From: Hungatella sp. UBA3048
GTDB taxonomy: Bacteria; Bacillota; Clostridia; Lachnospirales; Lachnospiraceae
Assembly: GCA_002367105.1 (NCBI GenBank)
Contig: DFCS01000051.1
Location: 62,001 to 126,000, forward strand
Direction of reading: 5' to 3'
DNA: 64,000 nt
Both the position numbers and the translations under genes were made by a program. The notes under the pieces were generated by a model. That model was not told the DNA's origin and did not search any database. It was given only the letters and a program-made list of their open reading frames with translations. This document shows, piece after piece, positions 8,486 to 18,200 of the stretch (position 1 is the first letter of the stretch; each line of letters starts with the position of its first letter).

Positions 8486-10126
8486 CTATATATTCTCTTC
8501 TACCTGTTCCTCGGTCAAGGTAAATACCTGTCTCTTACGAGCCATTTCATCACTTGCCAGATATTCGTCATAGGTGGTGATCTTATCGATCAGCTGTCCG
8601 TTTACGATCTCCATAATGCGGTTAGCCGTTGTCTCAACGATCTGGTGGTCACGGGAAGAGAAAATCAGAACTCCCTGGAATTTTACCAGACCATTATTGA
8701 GTGCCGTGATAGACTCCATATCCAAATGGTCCGTAGGCTCGTCAAGCATCAGCACGTTAGCACCGGAAATCATCAGCTTGGAAAGCATACAGCGCACCTT
8801 TTCTCCACCGGACAATACCCGGACCTTTTTTACTCCATCCTCTCCGGCAAACAGCATACGGCCAAGGAATCCGCGCACATAAGTGGCCTCCTTTTCCGGA
8901 GAATACTGGGTCAGCCAGTCAACGATGGTGTCATCGTTCGCAAACTCCGCTGTGTTGTCCTTTGGGAAATAACACTGGCTGGTGGTGAGGCCCCATTTGT
9001 AATCGCCCTCATCAGGCTCCATTTCCCCTGAAAGAATCTTGAAGAGAATGGTCTTTGCCATCTCATTTGGTCCTACCAGAGCTACCTTATCCTCACGGGT
9101 TAAGGTAAAGGAGATATTGTCTAAAACCTTTACTCCGTCAATTGTCTTTGATAAATTATTAACACTTAAAACCTCATTGCCGATTTCACGGGCCGGGCGG
9201 AAATCAATGTATGGATATTTACGGCTGGATGGTTTGATGTCATCCAGTTCGATCTTCTCCAACGCACGTTTTCTGGAAGTCGCCTGCTTGGATTTGGAAG
9301 CATTGGCGGAGAAACGCTGGATAAATTCCTGCAGCTCCTTGATCTTTTCTTCCTTTTTCCGGTTGGCTTCCTTCATCTGCTTTACCATCAGCTGGCTGGA
9401 CTCATACCAGAAGTCGTAGTTACCTGCATAAAGCTGGATTTTACCGTAATCAATGTCTGCAATATGGGTGCAGACTTTATTTAAGAAATAACGGTCATGG
9501 GAAACCACGATTACCGTATTCTCAAAGTTAATAAGGAATTCCTCAAGCCATGCGATGGCATCCAGATCCAAATGATTGGTAGGCTCGTCAAGAAGCAGGA
9601 TGTCCGGGTTTCCGAACAGAGCCTGGGCAAGAAGCACCTTAACCTTTTCAGCACCGTTTAATTCACTCATATATTTGTAGTGAAGATCTGTATCGATACC
9701 CAGGCCGTTTAAGAGGTTTGCCGCATCGGATTCTGCCTCCCAGCCGTTCATGGTAGCGAATTCACCTTCTAAGTCCGCTGCCTTGATACCGTCTTCATCG
9801 GTGAAATCTTCTTTCATGTAGATGGCATCTTTTTCTTTCATGATCTCATAGAGCCTGGTATTTCCCATAATAACGGTATCAAGCACCTGAAAGCCGTCAT
9901 ATTTAAAGTGGTCCTGTTTTAAGAAGGAAAGTCTCTGTCCCGGCGTTATGACGATGTCGCCGTTTGTCGGCTCCAATTCACCGGAAAGTATTTTAAGGAA
10001 AGTGGACTTTCCCGCGCCATTGGCGCCAATCATCCCGTAGCAGTTGCCTTCAGTAAACTTAATGTTCACCTCTTCAAACAATGCTTTTTTCCCGAGTCTT
10101 AATGTTACGTTATGTGCACTGATCAT
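8486..10126 (-). CDS. ABC-F family ATPase (YbiT/YkpA-like)
   Basis: This 546-aa soluble protein has two ABC domains, no membrane segments and a charged linker (about residues 245-305). ABC-F proteins bind the ribosomal E site to resolve stalled translation. Domain 1 has Walker A GANGAGKST, Walker B DILLLDEPTNHLD and SHDRYFL, but its signature is MSELNGAEK rather than LSGGQ. Domain 2 has an intact signature LSGGEKVR but a degenerate Walker A, GPNEMAKTI, and SSRDHQI in place of the switch SHD. Domain 2 nucleotide handling is therefore probably altered. A short leader ORF and hairpin precede it. Confidence 0.9.
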   Translation of the reverse strand: MISAHNVTLRLGKKALFEEVNIKFTEGNCYGMIGANGAGKSTFLKILSGELEPTNGDIVITPGQRLSFLKQDHFKYDGFQVLDTVIMGNTRLYEIMKEKDAIYMKEDFTDEDGIKAADLEGEFATMNGWEAESDAANLLNGLGIDTDLHYKYMSELNGAEKVKVLLAQALFGNPDILLLDEPTNHLDLDAIAWLEEFLINFENTVIVVSHDRYFLNKVCTHIADIDYGKIQLYAGNYDFWYESSQLMVKQMKEANRKKEEKIKELQEFIQRFSANASKSKQATSRKRALEKIELDDIKPSSRKYPYIDFRPAREIGNEVLSVNNLSKTIDGVKVLDNISFTLTREDKVALVGPNEMAKTILFKILSGEMEPDEGDYKWGLTTSQCYFPKDNTAEFANDDTIVDWLTQYSPEKEATYVRGFLGRMLFAGEDGVKKVRVLSGGEKVRCMLSKLMISGANVLMLDEPTDHLDMESITALNNGLVKFQGVLIFSSRDHQIVETTANRIMEIVNGQLIDKITTYDEYLASDEMARKRQVFTLTEEQVEENI

Positions 10127-10151
10127 CTTAAATTCCCTTTCTGCAATCTGG

Positions 10152-10226
10152 TTATCGTTCTCTAGCCAAAATCATCAAAATAGGGGTCCATTGGCCCCTT
10201 CTTCTGTCATCTCTATTATTGTACAT
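10152..10226 (-). CDS. Possible 24-aa leader peptide upstream of the ABC-F gene
   Basis: An ATG at 10226 opens a 24-codon frame beginning MYNNRDDRRRGQW and ending in TAA, 26 bases before the ABC-F start. It runs through a hairpin, GGGGCCAATGGACCCC followed by TATTTT (10183-10198), which looks like an attenuator. Arg-rich and Trp-containing leaders with hairpins are known upstream of antibiotic-responsive ABC-F genes. No strong ribosome binding site is visible, so this is tentative. Confidence 0.35.
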   Translation of the reverse strand: MYNNRDDRRRGQWTPILMILARER

Positions 10227-10227
10227 G

Positions 10228-10338
10228 AAAATCCCGAATTTGCAAGCTTTTTATCTTGGAAAAAGAAGTTCATCACGCCTTCGGCTTATGAAATGCTTGT
10301 CTCCATGGATTAAATTATGCCTGCATATTCGGGATTTT
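10228..10338. repeat. Inverted repeat element between ABC-F and lipoprotein genes
   Basis: Perfect 12-base arms, AAAATCCCGAAT (10228-10239) and ATTCGGGATTTT (10327-10338), bracket about 87 bases. The interior contains a smaller TCAT...GCCTTCGGC...ATGA hairpin. The whole segment can form a branched structure. It may act as a terminator for the lipoprotein gene or be a small repetitive element; copies elsewhere would decide. Confidence 0.5.
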
Positions 10339-10345
10339 AATCATT

Positions 10346-10993
10346 TTACTTTGCGGCTTCCACCCTTAAGGGGAAGTTGGATTTGCTTCCTGCGTCATAG
10401 TCAACAGTCACGTAGGTCACCTTTATCATGGCCCCGCTTCCATTGCTGTCATCGGTAGCGGTTCCAAGCACATCAGTGTCCAGACCCTCGCAGTTGTCCT
10501 TGATAAATCCAATCTCTTCGCCGGATTCCGTCTTAATGGTAAAGGTACTCATGGCCTGGTCCATAACGCTTCCGGTCACTTCCTGCACCTTCATGTTCTC
10601 CTGCCCGTCAAGTACCAGGACCGGTTTGGCATTAGAAGCATCCGAGCCGGAAATTTCCCCTTTATAGATAACGGAGACTGACACCTCCGGCTCCAGCGCA
10701 TAGGAGGTCTCCACAACCGTACCGCTTAAGTCAAAGGACAGTTCTTTGCCGCCGTTTACCACGGTCATGCTTTCTAAGTTGTCCCCAACCTTTTTGACCG
10801 TGCCGGCCAGTATCTTAAATTCTGCCCCGCTGCCCGGCGCTTCCTGGCTTACATCTCCCGTACTCTCAGAGCCGGGGGCCGTACTTTCCGTTACCGTATT
10901 TGCCACACTTTCTGTATTCTTTGTAGATTTTCCACAGGCTGTAAATAAAACTGCCGCGCAGACAGCTACTGCCATAATCCATGTTTTCTTCAT
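10346..10993 (-). CDS. Putative lipoprotein
   Basis: This protein of about 215 aa has a signal peptide and lipobox (LFTACGK, Cys near residue 20), then a Thr/Ser/Glu-rich linker and a folded C-terminal part of unknown function. It should be anchored on the outer face of the membrane. I chose ATG 10993 because AGAGG lies 6 bases upstream; ATG 10999 abuts the ribosome binding site. The prophage has integrated about 65 bases upstream of it. Confidence 0.8.
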   Translation of the reverse strand: MKKTWIMAVAVCAAVLFTACGKSTKNTESVANTVTESTAPGSESTGDVSQEAPGSGAEFKILAGTVKKVGDNLESMTVVNGGKELSFDLSGTVVETSYALEPEVSVSVIYKGEISGSDASNAKPVLVLDGQENMKVQEVTGSVMDQAMSTFTIKTESGEEIGFIKDNCEGLDTDVLGTATDDSNGSGAMIKVTYVTVDYDAGSKSNFPLRVEAAK

Positions 10994-11039
10994 AAGCATC
11001 CTCTTCTTTCTTTCCTAAATCACCTATGATTCCACATTT

Positions 11040-11048
11040 AGTATATCA
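11040..11048 (-). promoter_or_regulatory. Possible extended -10 promoter of the lipoprotein gene
   Basis: On the minus strand TGATATACT matches the extended -10 form TGnTATAAT, with no good -35. The att core lies directly upstream, so integration replaces the upstream sequence of this promoter. Confidence 0.35.
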
Positions 11049-11058
11049 TCCGATTGTG

Positions 11059-11101
11059 AAAAATCTTTATCTTTTTCCTTAATTAATTTTACGAATTGCC
11101 T
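11059..11101. repeat. Left attachment site core
   Basis: This 43-base sequence (starting AAAAATCTTTATC, ending TTACGAATTGCCT) is repeated exactly at 52823-52865. Similarity continues another ~14 bases with three mismatches. It lies in an intergenic region, not in a tRNA gene. Confidence 0.93.
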
Positions 11102-11192
11102 GAAATTGGTAGTTTTCCGCTTAAAACCAAGGTTTTTAGACTTTTACACTCACCAACTACAACCACCTAAAAACAGTCAAAACCAAGCGTCC

Positions 11193-11212
11193 TGCAGTCA
11201 AAATGCAGTCAG
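11193..11212. repeat. Possible integrase arm-type site, left end
   Basis: TGCAGTCAAAATGCAGTCAG matches TGCAGTCAGAATGCAGTCAA at 52748-52767 in 18 of 20 positions, in the same orientation. Each copy is itself a tandem of TGCAGTCA. A further CAGTCAAAA is at 11174-11182. Position near both ends suggests integrase arm binding. Confidence 0.45.
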
Positions 11213-11271
11213 AAGATGATATAATTCTATAGCAGGCGGGGTCCGGAATACTGGATGCCCGCCTACACCTT

Positions 11272-12042
11272 TTAAAACTCTCCCGGGCCCTGTACACCAT
11301 GCCGATCTGATACATACAAGGCACATTCCAACGGATGCCCGGCTCTTGGTTCAAAGTAATAATCATTCCCATCAATTACCTGCCAATTAGTGACTGCGTA
11401 TCCATCCTGGTTGAAATAGTACTTGTGGCCATTGATGATCTGCCAGCACGACTTATAATAAGAAGTCTTTGTATCTGCATACCACCAGCCATTCTTGTCT
11501 TGATTCCAGCCGGAAGTATAATCTGCAGGTCTCTCCACTAAAGCTGCCTTAAAGCCGTCCCAAATATGCTGGGTGTGATTCCATACATAAGGGTTCGGGC
11601 AAATCTTTCCCGTCACATCGTAATGGCGGATCACCCTTTCCACAGGTATATTATATTTCGCCATCAGTTCCTTAGTCAGCTCTATGGTCTTCTGTACTGT
11701 AGCGTCCTCAAAATACCAGTCCCGGCTTGTGTCTGCCAGATTTTCACTGCTATTTCTTACACACATTTCAATACCCAGGCTGTTTCCGTTCCTACATTCT
11801 GGGTGCACGTATGCTTTTGCTCCACAATGCCATGCAATATCCTTGTCCTCAACGGACTGCCATACTTCCCCATTAAACCCAACATAATAGTGGGCACTGG
11901 CCCCGATATACTTAGAAGCGTAGTATTTACAGTTTGCTTCTGCTCCCCCCAAGGCTCCTACATAATGGATCACGATGTATTTGATACGGTCCGCAGTACC
12001 TGCGGAGTAATTATAAGGTGTAAGTAATTTCTTGATCTGCAT
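11272..12042 (-). CDS. Phage endolysin: N-acetylmuramoyl-L-alanine amidase
   Basis: This 256-aa enzyme cuts the amide bond between muramic acid and the stem peptide at the end of infection. The Amidase_2 domain (about residues 5-165) shows zinc ligands His26 (IVIHYVG) and the later His and Cys in VIRHYDVTGKICP. The C-terminal region (about 180-235) has two cell-wall-binding type repeats (GWNQDKNGWWYAD, CWQIINGHKYYFNQDG). There is no signal peptide, as expected for holin-dependent release. It is the last late gene, after the holin. Confidence 0.93.
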   Translation of the reverse strand: MQIKKLLTPYNYSAGTADRIKYIVIHYVGALGGAEANCKYYASKYIGASAHYYVGFNGEVWQSVEDKDIAWHCGAKAYVHPECRNGNSLGIEMCVRNSSENLADTSRDWYFEDATVQKTIELTKELMAKYNIPVERVIRHYDVTGKICPNPYVWNHTQHIWDGFKAALVERPADYTSGWNQDKNGWWYADTKTSYYKSCWQIINGHKYYFNQDGYAVTNWQVIDGNDYYFEPRAGHPLECALYVSDRHGVQGPGEF

Positions 12043-12060
12043 ATTTCAATCCTCTAATCA

Positions 12061-12090
12061 AAAGAAAAGGCCCAGGAAAATCCCAGGCCC
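12061..12090 (-). terminator. Hairpin terminator between holin and endolysin
   Basis: On the minus strand GGCCTGGGA / TCCTGGGCC forms a stem with two wobble pairs and a TTT loop, followed by TTTTCTTTT. It may only partly terminate, since the endolysin lies downstream. Confidence 0.6.
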
Positions 12091-12095
12091 AAAAA

Positions 12096-12111
12096 GTTGC
12101 GATATCGCAAC
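12096..12111. repeat. Dispersed phage palindrome, copy 1
   Basis: GTTGCGATATCGCAAC is a perfect 16-base palindrome between holin and endolysin genes. It occurs again at 40501-40516, and in variant form at 26785-26801. Confidence 0.6.
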
Positions 12112-12114
12112 AGC

Positions 12115-12537
12115 TTATTCAGTTACTTCTGCTTTCTTTTTTAACACATCAATGGCTTTGATCAGAACTGCAGGAAGCGGCAGACCCATGAGTCCGGCAT
12201 TTTCCACGATGGAGATCAGCTCGTTTGCAAGAAAGCCGATAATAACGGTATCTCTTATGTAGCTGGTCCCGATGACTAAATCCAACCGGTACGCAATAAG
12301 AACAAATAAGAGCGTCATGCCCTTCCGGCATAGTCCTTTAAACCCGGCTTTTGATTCCAGGGCGCCGGTCTCTGTTTTAGTGCTCCTCTTAAAGATTCCG
12401 GCTACAGCTAATCCGGAAAGAAAATCAATGGCCATTAAAAGGACCAGGGTACCGATCCCGGTATCCCAGCCACCAAATAATGATGCTATGTAGCTTCCCA
12501 CAGTTCCCACTACCATACAAAGTGCTTCTTTTTTCAT
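12115..12537 (-). CDS. Phage holin
   Basis: This protein of about 140 aa has three to four hydrophobic segments (GTVGSYIASLFGGW, TLVLLMAIDFLSGLAVAG, MTLLFVLIAYRLDLVI, IGFLANELISIVENAG). It matches the toxin-secretion/phage-lysis holin family (TcdE-like, Phage_holin_4). It would form membrane lesions that release the endolysin encoded next. Starts at 12552 (GTG), 12543 and 12537 are possible; 12537 has GAGGG at the best distance. Confidence 0.88.
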   Translation of the reverse strand: MKKEALCMVVGTVGSYIASLFGGWDTGIGTLVLLMAIDFLSGLAVAGIFKRSTKTETGALESKAGFKGLCRKGMTLLFVLIAYRLDLVIGTSYIRDTVIIGFLANELISIVENAGLMGLPLPAVLIKAIDVLKKKAEVTE

Positions 12538-12548
12538 TCTCATTTCCC

Positions 12549-12686
12549 TCACTCTTTCTCATACTCTTTCCCGGTGATATCCCGAAACTCATCCGCCGTA
12601 ATCCATCGGCCTACGGCATTCCAGACCATTCCTTCAGACCATAATTTTGCATCGAAATATCCTTTTACCTTTTCAAATTTACTCAT
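12549..12686 (-). CDS. XkdX-like small phage protein
   Basis: This 45-aa frame starts at ATG 12686 with GGAGTATAGA upstream and overlaps the start region of the holin gene. It contains NAVGRWITADEFRDITGKEYE, the usual XkdX-family ending. XkdX proteins are short, of unknown function, and typically lie between tail-fibre genes and the holin, as here. Confidence 0.75.
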   Translation of the reverse strand: MSKFEKVKGYFDAKLWSEGMVWNAVGRWITADEFRDITGKEYEKE

Positions 12687-12687
12687 T

Positions 12688-12999
12688 CTATACTCCTTCC
12701 ACGTCAATCTCTGCCATCATGGATATGTATGCCACCTGGGCGCTGAGCGAAGGAATAACCTGCTCCGCCGTAGGAACGTACTGTATTACTTCCTCTGTAC
12801 TTTCTTCACTTACCCGGTGAAAGGTTCCATCACGATACTTATCGCCTATCTGGCATGGATACTGTAAACAGTCAACAGCAAAAGCCTCATCGCCATAGGA
12901 TGCCCTGGTCAGCCAGTTGGCCATTTCATAATTGTCACACACAATAATATTTTTTATTTCATCTGCGCAAATCTGCGCAAAAACCTGATGTACAATCAT
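12688..12999 (-). CDS. Hypothetical phage protein after the tail fibre
   Basis: This 103-aa protein lies between the Gly-rich tail fibre and the XkdX-like gene, with an AAGGAGG box. I do not recognise a domain. Its place suggests a tail-fibre accessory or assembly protein, but that is inference only. Confidence 0.7.
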   Translation of the reverse strand: MIVHQVFAQICADEIKNIIVCDNYEMANWLTRASYGDEAFAVDCLQYPCQIGDKYRDGTFHRVSEESTEEVIQYVPTAEQVIPSLSAQVAYISMMAEIDVEGV

Positions 13000-13024
13000 T
13001 TTCGTAAACCTCCTTAAATTAATA

Positions 13025-14389
13025 TCACCATCTTATGATGCAAACACCAGAACCGCCAGCGTATCCAAAACCATTGGAGTTTGCTTTGAGAGATCCGCCT
13101 CCGCCTCCACCTGTAGCATAAGTGCCCGCAGTTCCTTCCGAAACATTAGAGCCGCCATTTCCGCCTCCGCCTCCGCCCCCTACTCCTGCCGGGGATCCAA
13201 GATGTTCAGTAGCACCGCCTCCTCCTCCGCCTCCGGAATATAAAACTCCGTGGAATGACCATGTAGATGTATGCTGACCGGTTCCAGGGTGAGTGCTGAC
13301 ATATCCACCGGCACCACCATCAGATCCATCAGAGCCTCCGTTTCCGGCATAATAATTACTACTCCCTTGCGTATAAGAGCCGGCCCCTCCGCCCGAACCT
13401 CCGTTACCCCCACGGGCAGAACTGGTGGTACCTCCACCCCCGCCACTGGCGTTCAGCACAACATTTCCATTTGATAAAACTGTCGTACTCCCACCAGAAG
13501 CTCCAGTAGCGGCGCTAGCATATCCTCCGGCACCGATATTCACAGCTAATTGCTGACCAGGAACGACAGGAAATCCGTATACTGCGGAAGTATACCCTCC
13601 GCCTCCTCCACCTCCTCCGTATCCAGAACTGACAGTAGACCCCCTGCCACCTTGACCACCTCCGCCTACACAAAATATATCAATGCTGCGAACTCCAGCG
13701 GGAACAGTGAAATTTGTTGATTCGGTAAGGGTCTGTACCCCACTTGCGGTAGTAGCTGCAACAGCATGTAATGTATTTCCCCAAATATCTGTGGGTGAAC
13801 CACTCGCATAGGCCGTTGCACTAAAATAATATGTGGTTCCAACTGCTGGCATAGTGACAATAACCTGCGACCAACCACCAGGAGTTGCATTATTTCCATA
13901 TCCAGTATAAATTCTGGTTCCACCTGTACCTGGATATCCGCTTGTAGAGTAATTTATAAACACCCCGCTAAAAGGTTTTCCTCCGGCCGCATACGGATTT
14001 TGCCACTGTAATAAAATCTGGGTTGTACTATATGCGGCCGCACTAAAAGATAGTATACTGTTTACTGTCATGGTCCCCGTGACCTTATTCCCATTCACCC
14101 AAGCCGTCTGGCTGCTTAAAATCTGCGCCGCCGTTGCTGTTGCAGAGGTCTGGCTCGCAAGGCTACTTGCAGTCACCGTTCCTGATCCGTTGTGGTAACC
14201 CACGGGAACCATATAGCTACCTCCTGCGTTAAGAGCCTGACTGACTGCTCCCCGGTTAGGCATGATTCCTATTAAGGGCTCACCATCTCTATCCACGATC
14301 ACTTTTCCGGCTAGCACATCACCGGCCCCAGCCGTTATCACATCCAAGTCAGCCCCTCCGCCGCCTTTTAAAACAATACATTCTGCCAT
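13025..14389 (-). CDS. Glycine-rich tail fibre / adhesin
   Basis: This 454-aa protein has an N-terminal part (about 1-110) with tail-attachment-like repeats, a fibronectin-III-like middle (about 112-215, ILLQWQNPY ... YYFSATAYASG), and a C-terminal half (about 225-450) dominated by GGGG runs. The latter resembles polyglycine-sandwich host-binding tips and glycine-rich domains of phage fibres. It is probably the receptor-binding protein. The shadow frames over this gene reflect its GGN codons. Confidence 0.7.
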   Translation of the reverse strand: MAECIVLKGGGGADLDVITAGAGDVLAGKVIVDRDGEPLIGIMPNRGAVSQALNAGGSYMVPVGYHNGSGTVTASSLASQTSATATAAQILSSQTAWVNGNKVTGTMTVNSILSFSAAAYSTTQILLQWQNPYAAGGKPFSGVFINYSTSGYPGTGGTRIYTGYGNNATPGGWSQVIVTMPAVGTTYYFSATAYASGSPTDIWGNTLHAVAATTASGVQTLTESTNFTVPAGVRSIDIFCVGGGGQGGRGSTVSSGYGGGGGGGGYTSAVYGFPVVPGQQLAVNIGAGGYASAATGASGGSTTVLSNGNVVLNASGGGGGTTSSARGGNGGSGGGAGSYTQGSSNYYAGNGGSDGSDGGAGGYVSTHPGTGQHTSTWSFHGVLYSGGGGGGGATEHLGSPAGVGGGGGGGNGGSNVSEGTAGTYATGGGGGGSLKANSNGFGYAGGSGVCIIRW

Positions 14390-14391
14390 TC

Positions 14392-14838
14392 TTACACCCC
14401 CTTCACTTGAATCTGAAAGTCCGTTGTTGGTTTCTTTTTATAGCAATAGACTGTTATTATCCCCGCACCAGAAACCGCCCGGTTTACACAGTCAAAAGCT
14501 TTCTCTTTCAAATCTACATTCGCTGCGGTAATGCCATCTGGAAGGTATAGACTCACTGTCGGTCTATCCTTCTCGGTTATGCCAGCTACACTTACCGTCT
14601 GGGTGTATGGGGCAGTGCTACCGGTCCAGCCTGCGGCAGTCAAGGCGATCTCTGTCACATGGTCAAGCCGGTTGATGGCTTTATTCGTAGCATTAATATC
14701 ATTAGCCCCAAACTTATCCCCTTGCTGAGTGTAGACGGTTGCATCAACTAAGGTGTGAGTACCATCCTCGTTTTGGATCAGGCGGTACCGGCGCTGGCCG
14801 TCATACATGGCATCCTTATAATCTGTTTTTAATCCCAC
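14392..14838 (-). CDS. Phage tail-fibre region protein
   Basis: This 148-aa protein lies 2 bases upstream of the fibre gene and 1 base after the preceding one. The N-terminus (MYDGQRRYRLIQNEDGTHTLVDATVYTQ, read in parts) and ANDINATNKAIN resemble baseplate and fibre-connecting proteins of Firmicute phages. No catalytic motif is seen. A structural role is inferred from position. Confidence 0.65.
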   Translation of the reverse strand: MGLKTDYKDAMYDGQRRYRLIQNEDGTHTLVDATVYTQQGDKFGANDINATNKAINRLDHVTEIALTAAGWTGSTAPYTQTVSVAGITEKDRPTVSLYLPDGITAANVDLKEKAFDCVNRAVSGAGIITVYCYKKKPTTDFQIQVKGV

Positions 14839-15237
14839 TTAAAAAACACCTCCATTTAGTGTAAAATCTAATGTTTTTCGGCCATTTATCCTGCTCTGAA
14901 TATTGTTGTAGATCAGCCGGCAGGCCTCCTCGATCCGGTTCAGCTCCCGCCAATTAATGAAAGGCTGGTTGTCATAAAAGGTCTGGCGGTTCCCTACCTG
15001 GAATGGAAATGTCCCGGAACAGATATGGTCCACGTTGAACTCAAACCGGTTGATCTCATCCGCATGGAAACCGTAATCCTGATAGCTCTTATCTGATCCC
15101 ATTTCCTCAAATGCAAAATCCGGCCAGAGGATAAGTGCCTGTGACCGGATCTCATTTAAGTTTCCCTTTATGCGGTTGTAATCTTCTATATTAAAGAAAT
15201 CAGGTTCCTTCCAATTGGTCTTTGGTTGCTGCCACAT
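14839..15237 (-). CDS. Phage tail region protein
   Basis: This 132-aa protein overlaps the end of the large tail protein by 38 bases. It begins MWQQPKTNWKEPDFFNIEDYNRIKGNL, a type of short protein often found after the tail-spike gene in clostridial phages (shown here only to place it by its W-, N- and Y-rich start). Function is unknown; the context says tail structure. Confidence 0.65.
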   Translation of the reverse strand: MWQQPKTNWKEPDFFNIEDYNRIKGNLNEIRSQALILWPDFAFEEMGSDKSYQDYGFHADEINRFEFNVDHICSGTFPFQVGNRQTFYDNQPFINWRELNRIEEACRLIYNNIQSRINGRKTLDFTLNGGVF

Positions 15238-18200
15238 GGCTCATGTCCCTCCTTGCCTTGACGGTCCCTGACAGGGCCCCGTTAAATTTCAAAGTATGTT
15301 CATACACCCGGAGAAGCAGATCCGGGACATACTTATTTTCCAGGAATGCAATATCATTCGCATCGATCCGGGGCTCTCCACGGTATTGAAGATCATACTC
15401 ACGATCTGCTTTCATGTAATCGCCGATCCAGTCGGTTAAGTCAGCAGCGTGGATCAGATCGGATACCAGAGGGTTTTCCCAAGTCTCCAGGCTGCCTGTT
15501 GGATTTAACTGCCGGCCTACTTTGGTCTGGCTCGTGAGATATTCCCGGCCTGATACAGAGACTTCAACTGCCCCGGTGACCCCTGTGATCTCCACGGTAG
15601 CATAATAACTGCTGCTCTCTACTATGGCGGCCACCTGCCCATTCTGCGGCTCTGTCAAAGCACAGGACAAGTCATAAACAGGATTGCTGAAATTAAAGGT
15701 ATACCGGTTATCCGCGGAGGTAATGGATATTGTTTCTTTCGCCAGCTCCTTTGCCTCAATTGATTGGCTGAAAAGCGTCCGGATCACCTGTAGCTCTCGC
15801 ACCTTTGGAAGCTGCGTCCCTTTTGGAGTCTTTGTCAGTTCGGGGCCGTACTCAAATGTGTAGTCCGTACTATCTCCAAAGATGATGTTAATTAAAACCA
15901 CCCGGTTGTTGGGACAGCCTTTCGTAAATTCCAGGATCAGCCTGTCAAACTCCTCAAATTCATGGCCGATGACCGTTGTTGTGGTCAGGCCGGTTACTAT
16001 GTAATCCTCCACCAGCTTACCATCCCGGTAAGCGTGGAAGATCATCTCCGCGGGATTGTTATTTCCAAATCCCAACGTCAGGCCAAAGCATTTAAAAGAC
16101 GCTTCCAGGTTGATTTCCACCGTTGGATTGATTGTAAAGGATCCATCACTTTTTGCCACTACCTCTGATACATATCCAGTGTTTAAATATGATGGCTTGA
16201 CATACTCCTCTATTGGTATCCATTCATAATTACTTGGATCTGCTAACCAATCTGAAGGAGAAGGCTTCCAAGTAGTAACAGAATTGCCCAAGAAAATACC
16301 ATCGCACTTTCCCTGAGTGGTAAAAGTAGCTCCAGTCCCATTACCATCATTTCTAGAATATCTTACAGCAACTCTATTTGGCACTTCAGTTGATACCAAT
16401 GGTGGAACTATTGCAACAGAGTATATTTCTTTTTCCTCACCGGGATAGATCGTACCTCTTTGAGTATAATGTGGTTGATCATTTTGTCCACCATTTGCAT
16501 GAAGAAATCTTGCACAAATGTTAATTCCTTTTGGAGCATCACTTGGAATTTTTACCGTAGACATTACTGTTATCGTATCTCCTATTTTCAATCCCAAATC
16601 ACTTAAGAAATATCGTGTTCCCTGATTCCAATCCCAACCATTAACGTTTCTATTTTGGTATGTTACACTACTACTTATTAAGTTTGGATTTTCCAGTATC
16701 TCCTTCGGCATATACCCTACCCCCACATACTGGCTGTTTGGCTGCCTTGATTCTGTCATGTTTGAGCCGTCTGGATTGGCGGAGTATCGGAGAATTTGTT
16801 TCTTTGGTAGAAAATACTGCGTAGGCTTTACATCGGTATAATCTTTTGCCGCCATGGTGTAAGCCTTTTTCGCTGTCTTATCCAAGATTGCCCCCGCATT
16901 GCTGAAATAGGTCTCATTATCAGACCCAGCTTTCATATCCGGAACAAGGCTGGATTTCAAATAGATATTACCATCCCTATCCTGATAGAGAATGCACCTG
17001 CCTGCATTTGCGATCAGCTGCAGGGCTTCCTTGTGAGAGACAACAGGCATTGGATTTATAACATTCACAGACTTTAAATACGAATCAATCCAGTAGGTCC
17101 GGGAATCCACCTTGGCATCTGAAAACACATCAACCGCCAGATCATACAGGCTGACCCCTTCCGGTCGATATAGGCCTTTATAATAAGTTCCGTCCATGCC
17201 GTCAAAACGATCTGTTGCTGAAAATTCCATCTGCTCATCATCGGCAGACCATTCCTTCAGCTGAACGGCCGCACCAGGAAGCCACTCCACGGATCCATCA
17301 TCAAGCTCCTGGCCATATAAAACAGTAATATCCTGACCAATCTCCAGGAAGTTTACGGAGCTTTCAACATTTTCTATGTCAAAGGCCCGGTCCTTGTTAT
17401 TTACGGTCAAGCTAAAGTCAATAGTCGGCAGCTCCTCCATGATCGGACTGATATGCTCTTTCTTCGTAGCAGAAAGGATCTTTCTGTTGTCAAAGTAGAT
17501 GCCGATCCCCATTGTGATCATGTGGATCCGGAACCGGCTCTGACCGTTTACCATGGCTGAGGGCGTGAAGCGCAGGAATGTGGCTCCGTTAAATATCTCT
17601 TCTGTAACAAAATGCCCGTCTGTATTATCCTTGATTTCCACCGTGTTGTTATCGGATTCTATGACAAAATCCACCGGGTAGGCCTTTCCAAACTCAATCG
17701 TTAAGCCTTTGATATCGTATTCAATCGGAAAACGGATCTCTATGGGGCCAAGAAGTGCCTCTGACACGATTCCTTGATTCAGGACTACATCTGCTCTCTC
17801 CCTTGGAAGAAAGTACATGTTGCCGTCCGCGGCGGTATAATCCTGATCGCAGGTTGCGTAAAGTTCCTTTACCTCATAATTATCCAGAGGCATTTTAAAA
17901 CTGCTGTAATAGGTATAATATCCCGAATCCGGGCTGAAAGTAACGTCATATACCTTTCTTTTATCCAGTACCATCAGCCTGATATAATCTACTTTATCTG
18001 TAAACATAAAATTGTTTAATTCTTTATTTGTTACTGTGTATCCACAAATAGCCCCACTGGAATCAAATAGTCTTAATCGAAAGATGTCGTCCACGTCTGA
18101 ATGTGCCTTCCAACTATATGCTTTCCCTTTCTTAATAGGTATGGGACCTGAATAACATGCATAAGGATAGCTTGAATTATATCCATATGAAGGCGTTTTT

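Noticed and set aside
11059..11101. tRNA gene at the attachment site
   Set aside because: The core has no cloverleaf or tRNA arms; it is an AT-rich intergenic sequence.
13180..13446. Frames in other phases across the Gly-rich fibre
   Set aside because: They arise from repeated GGN codons of the fibre gene.
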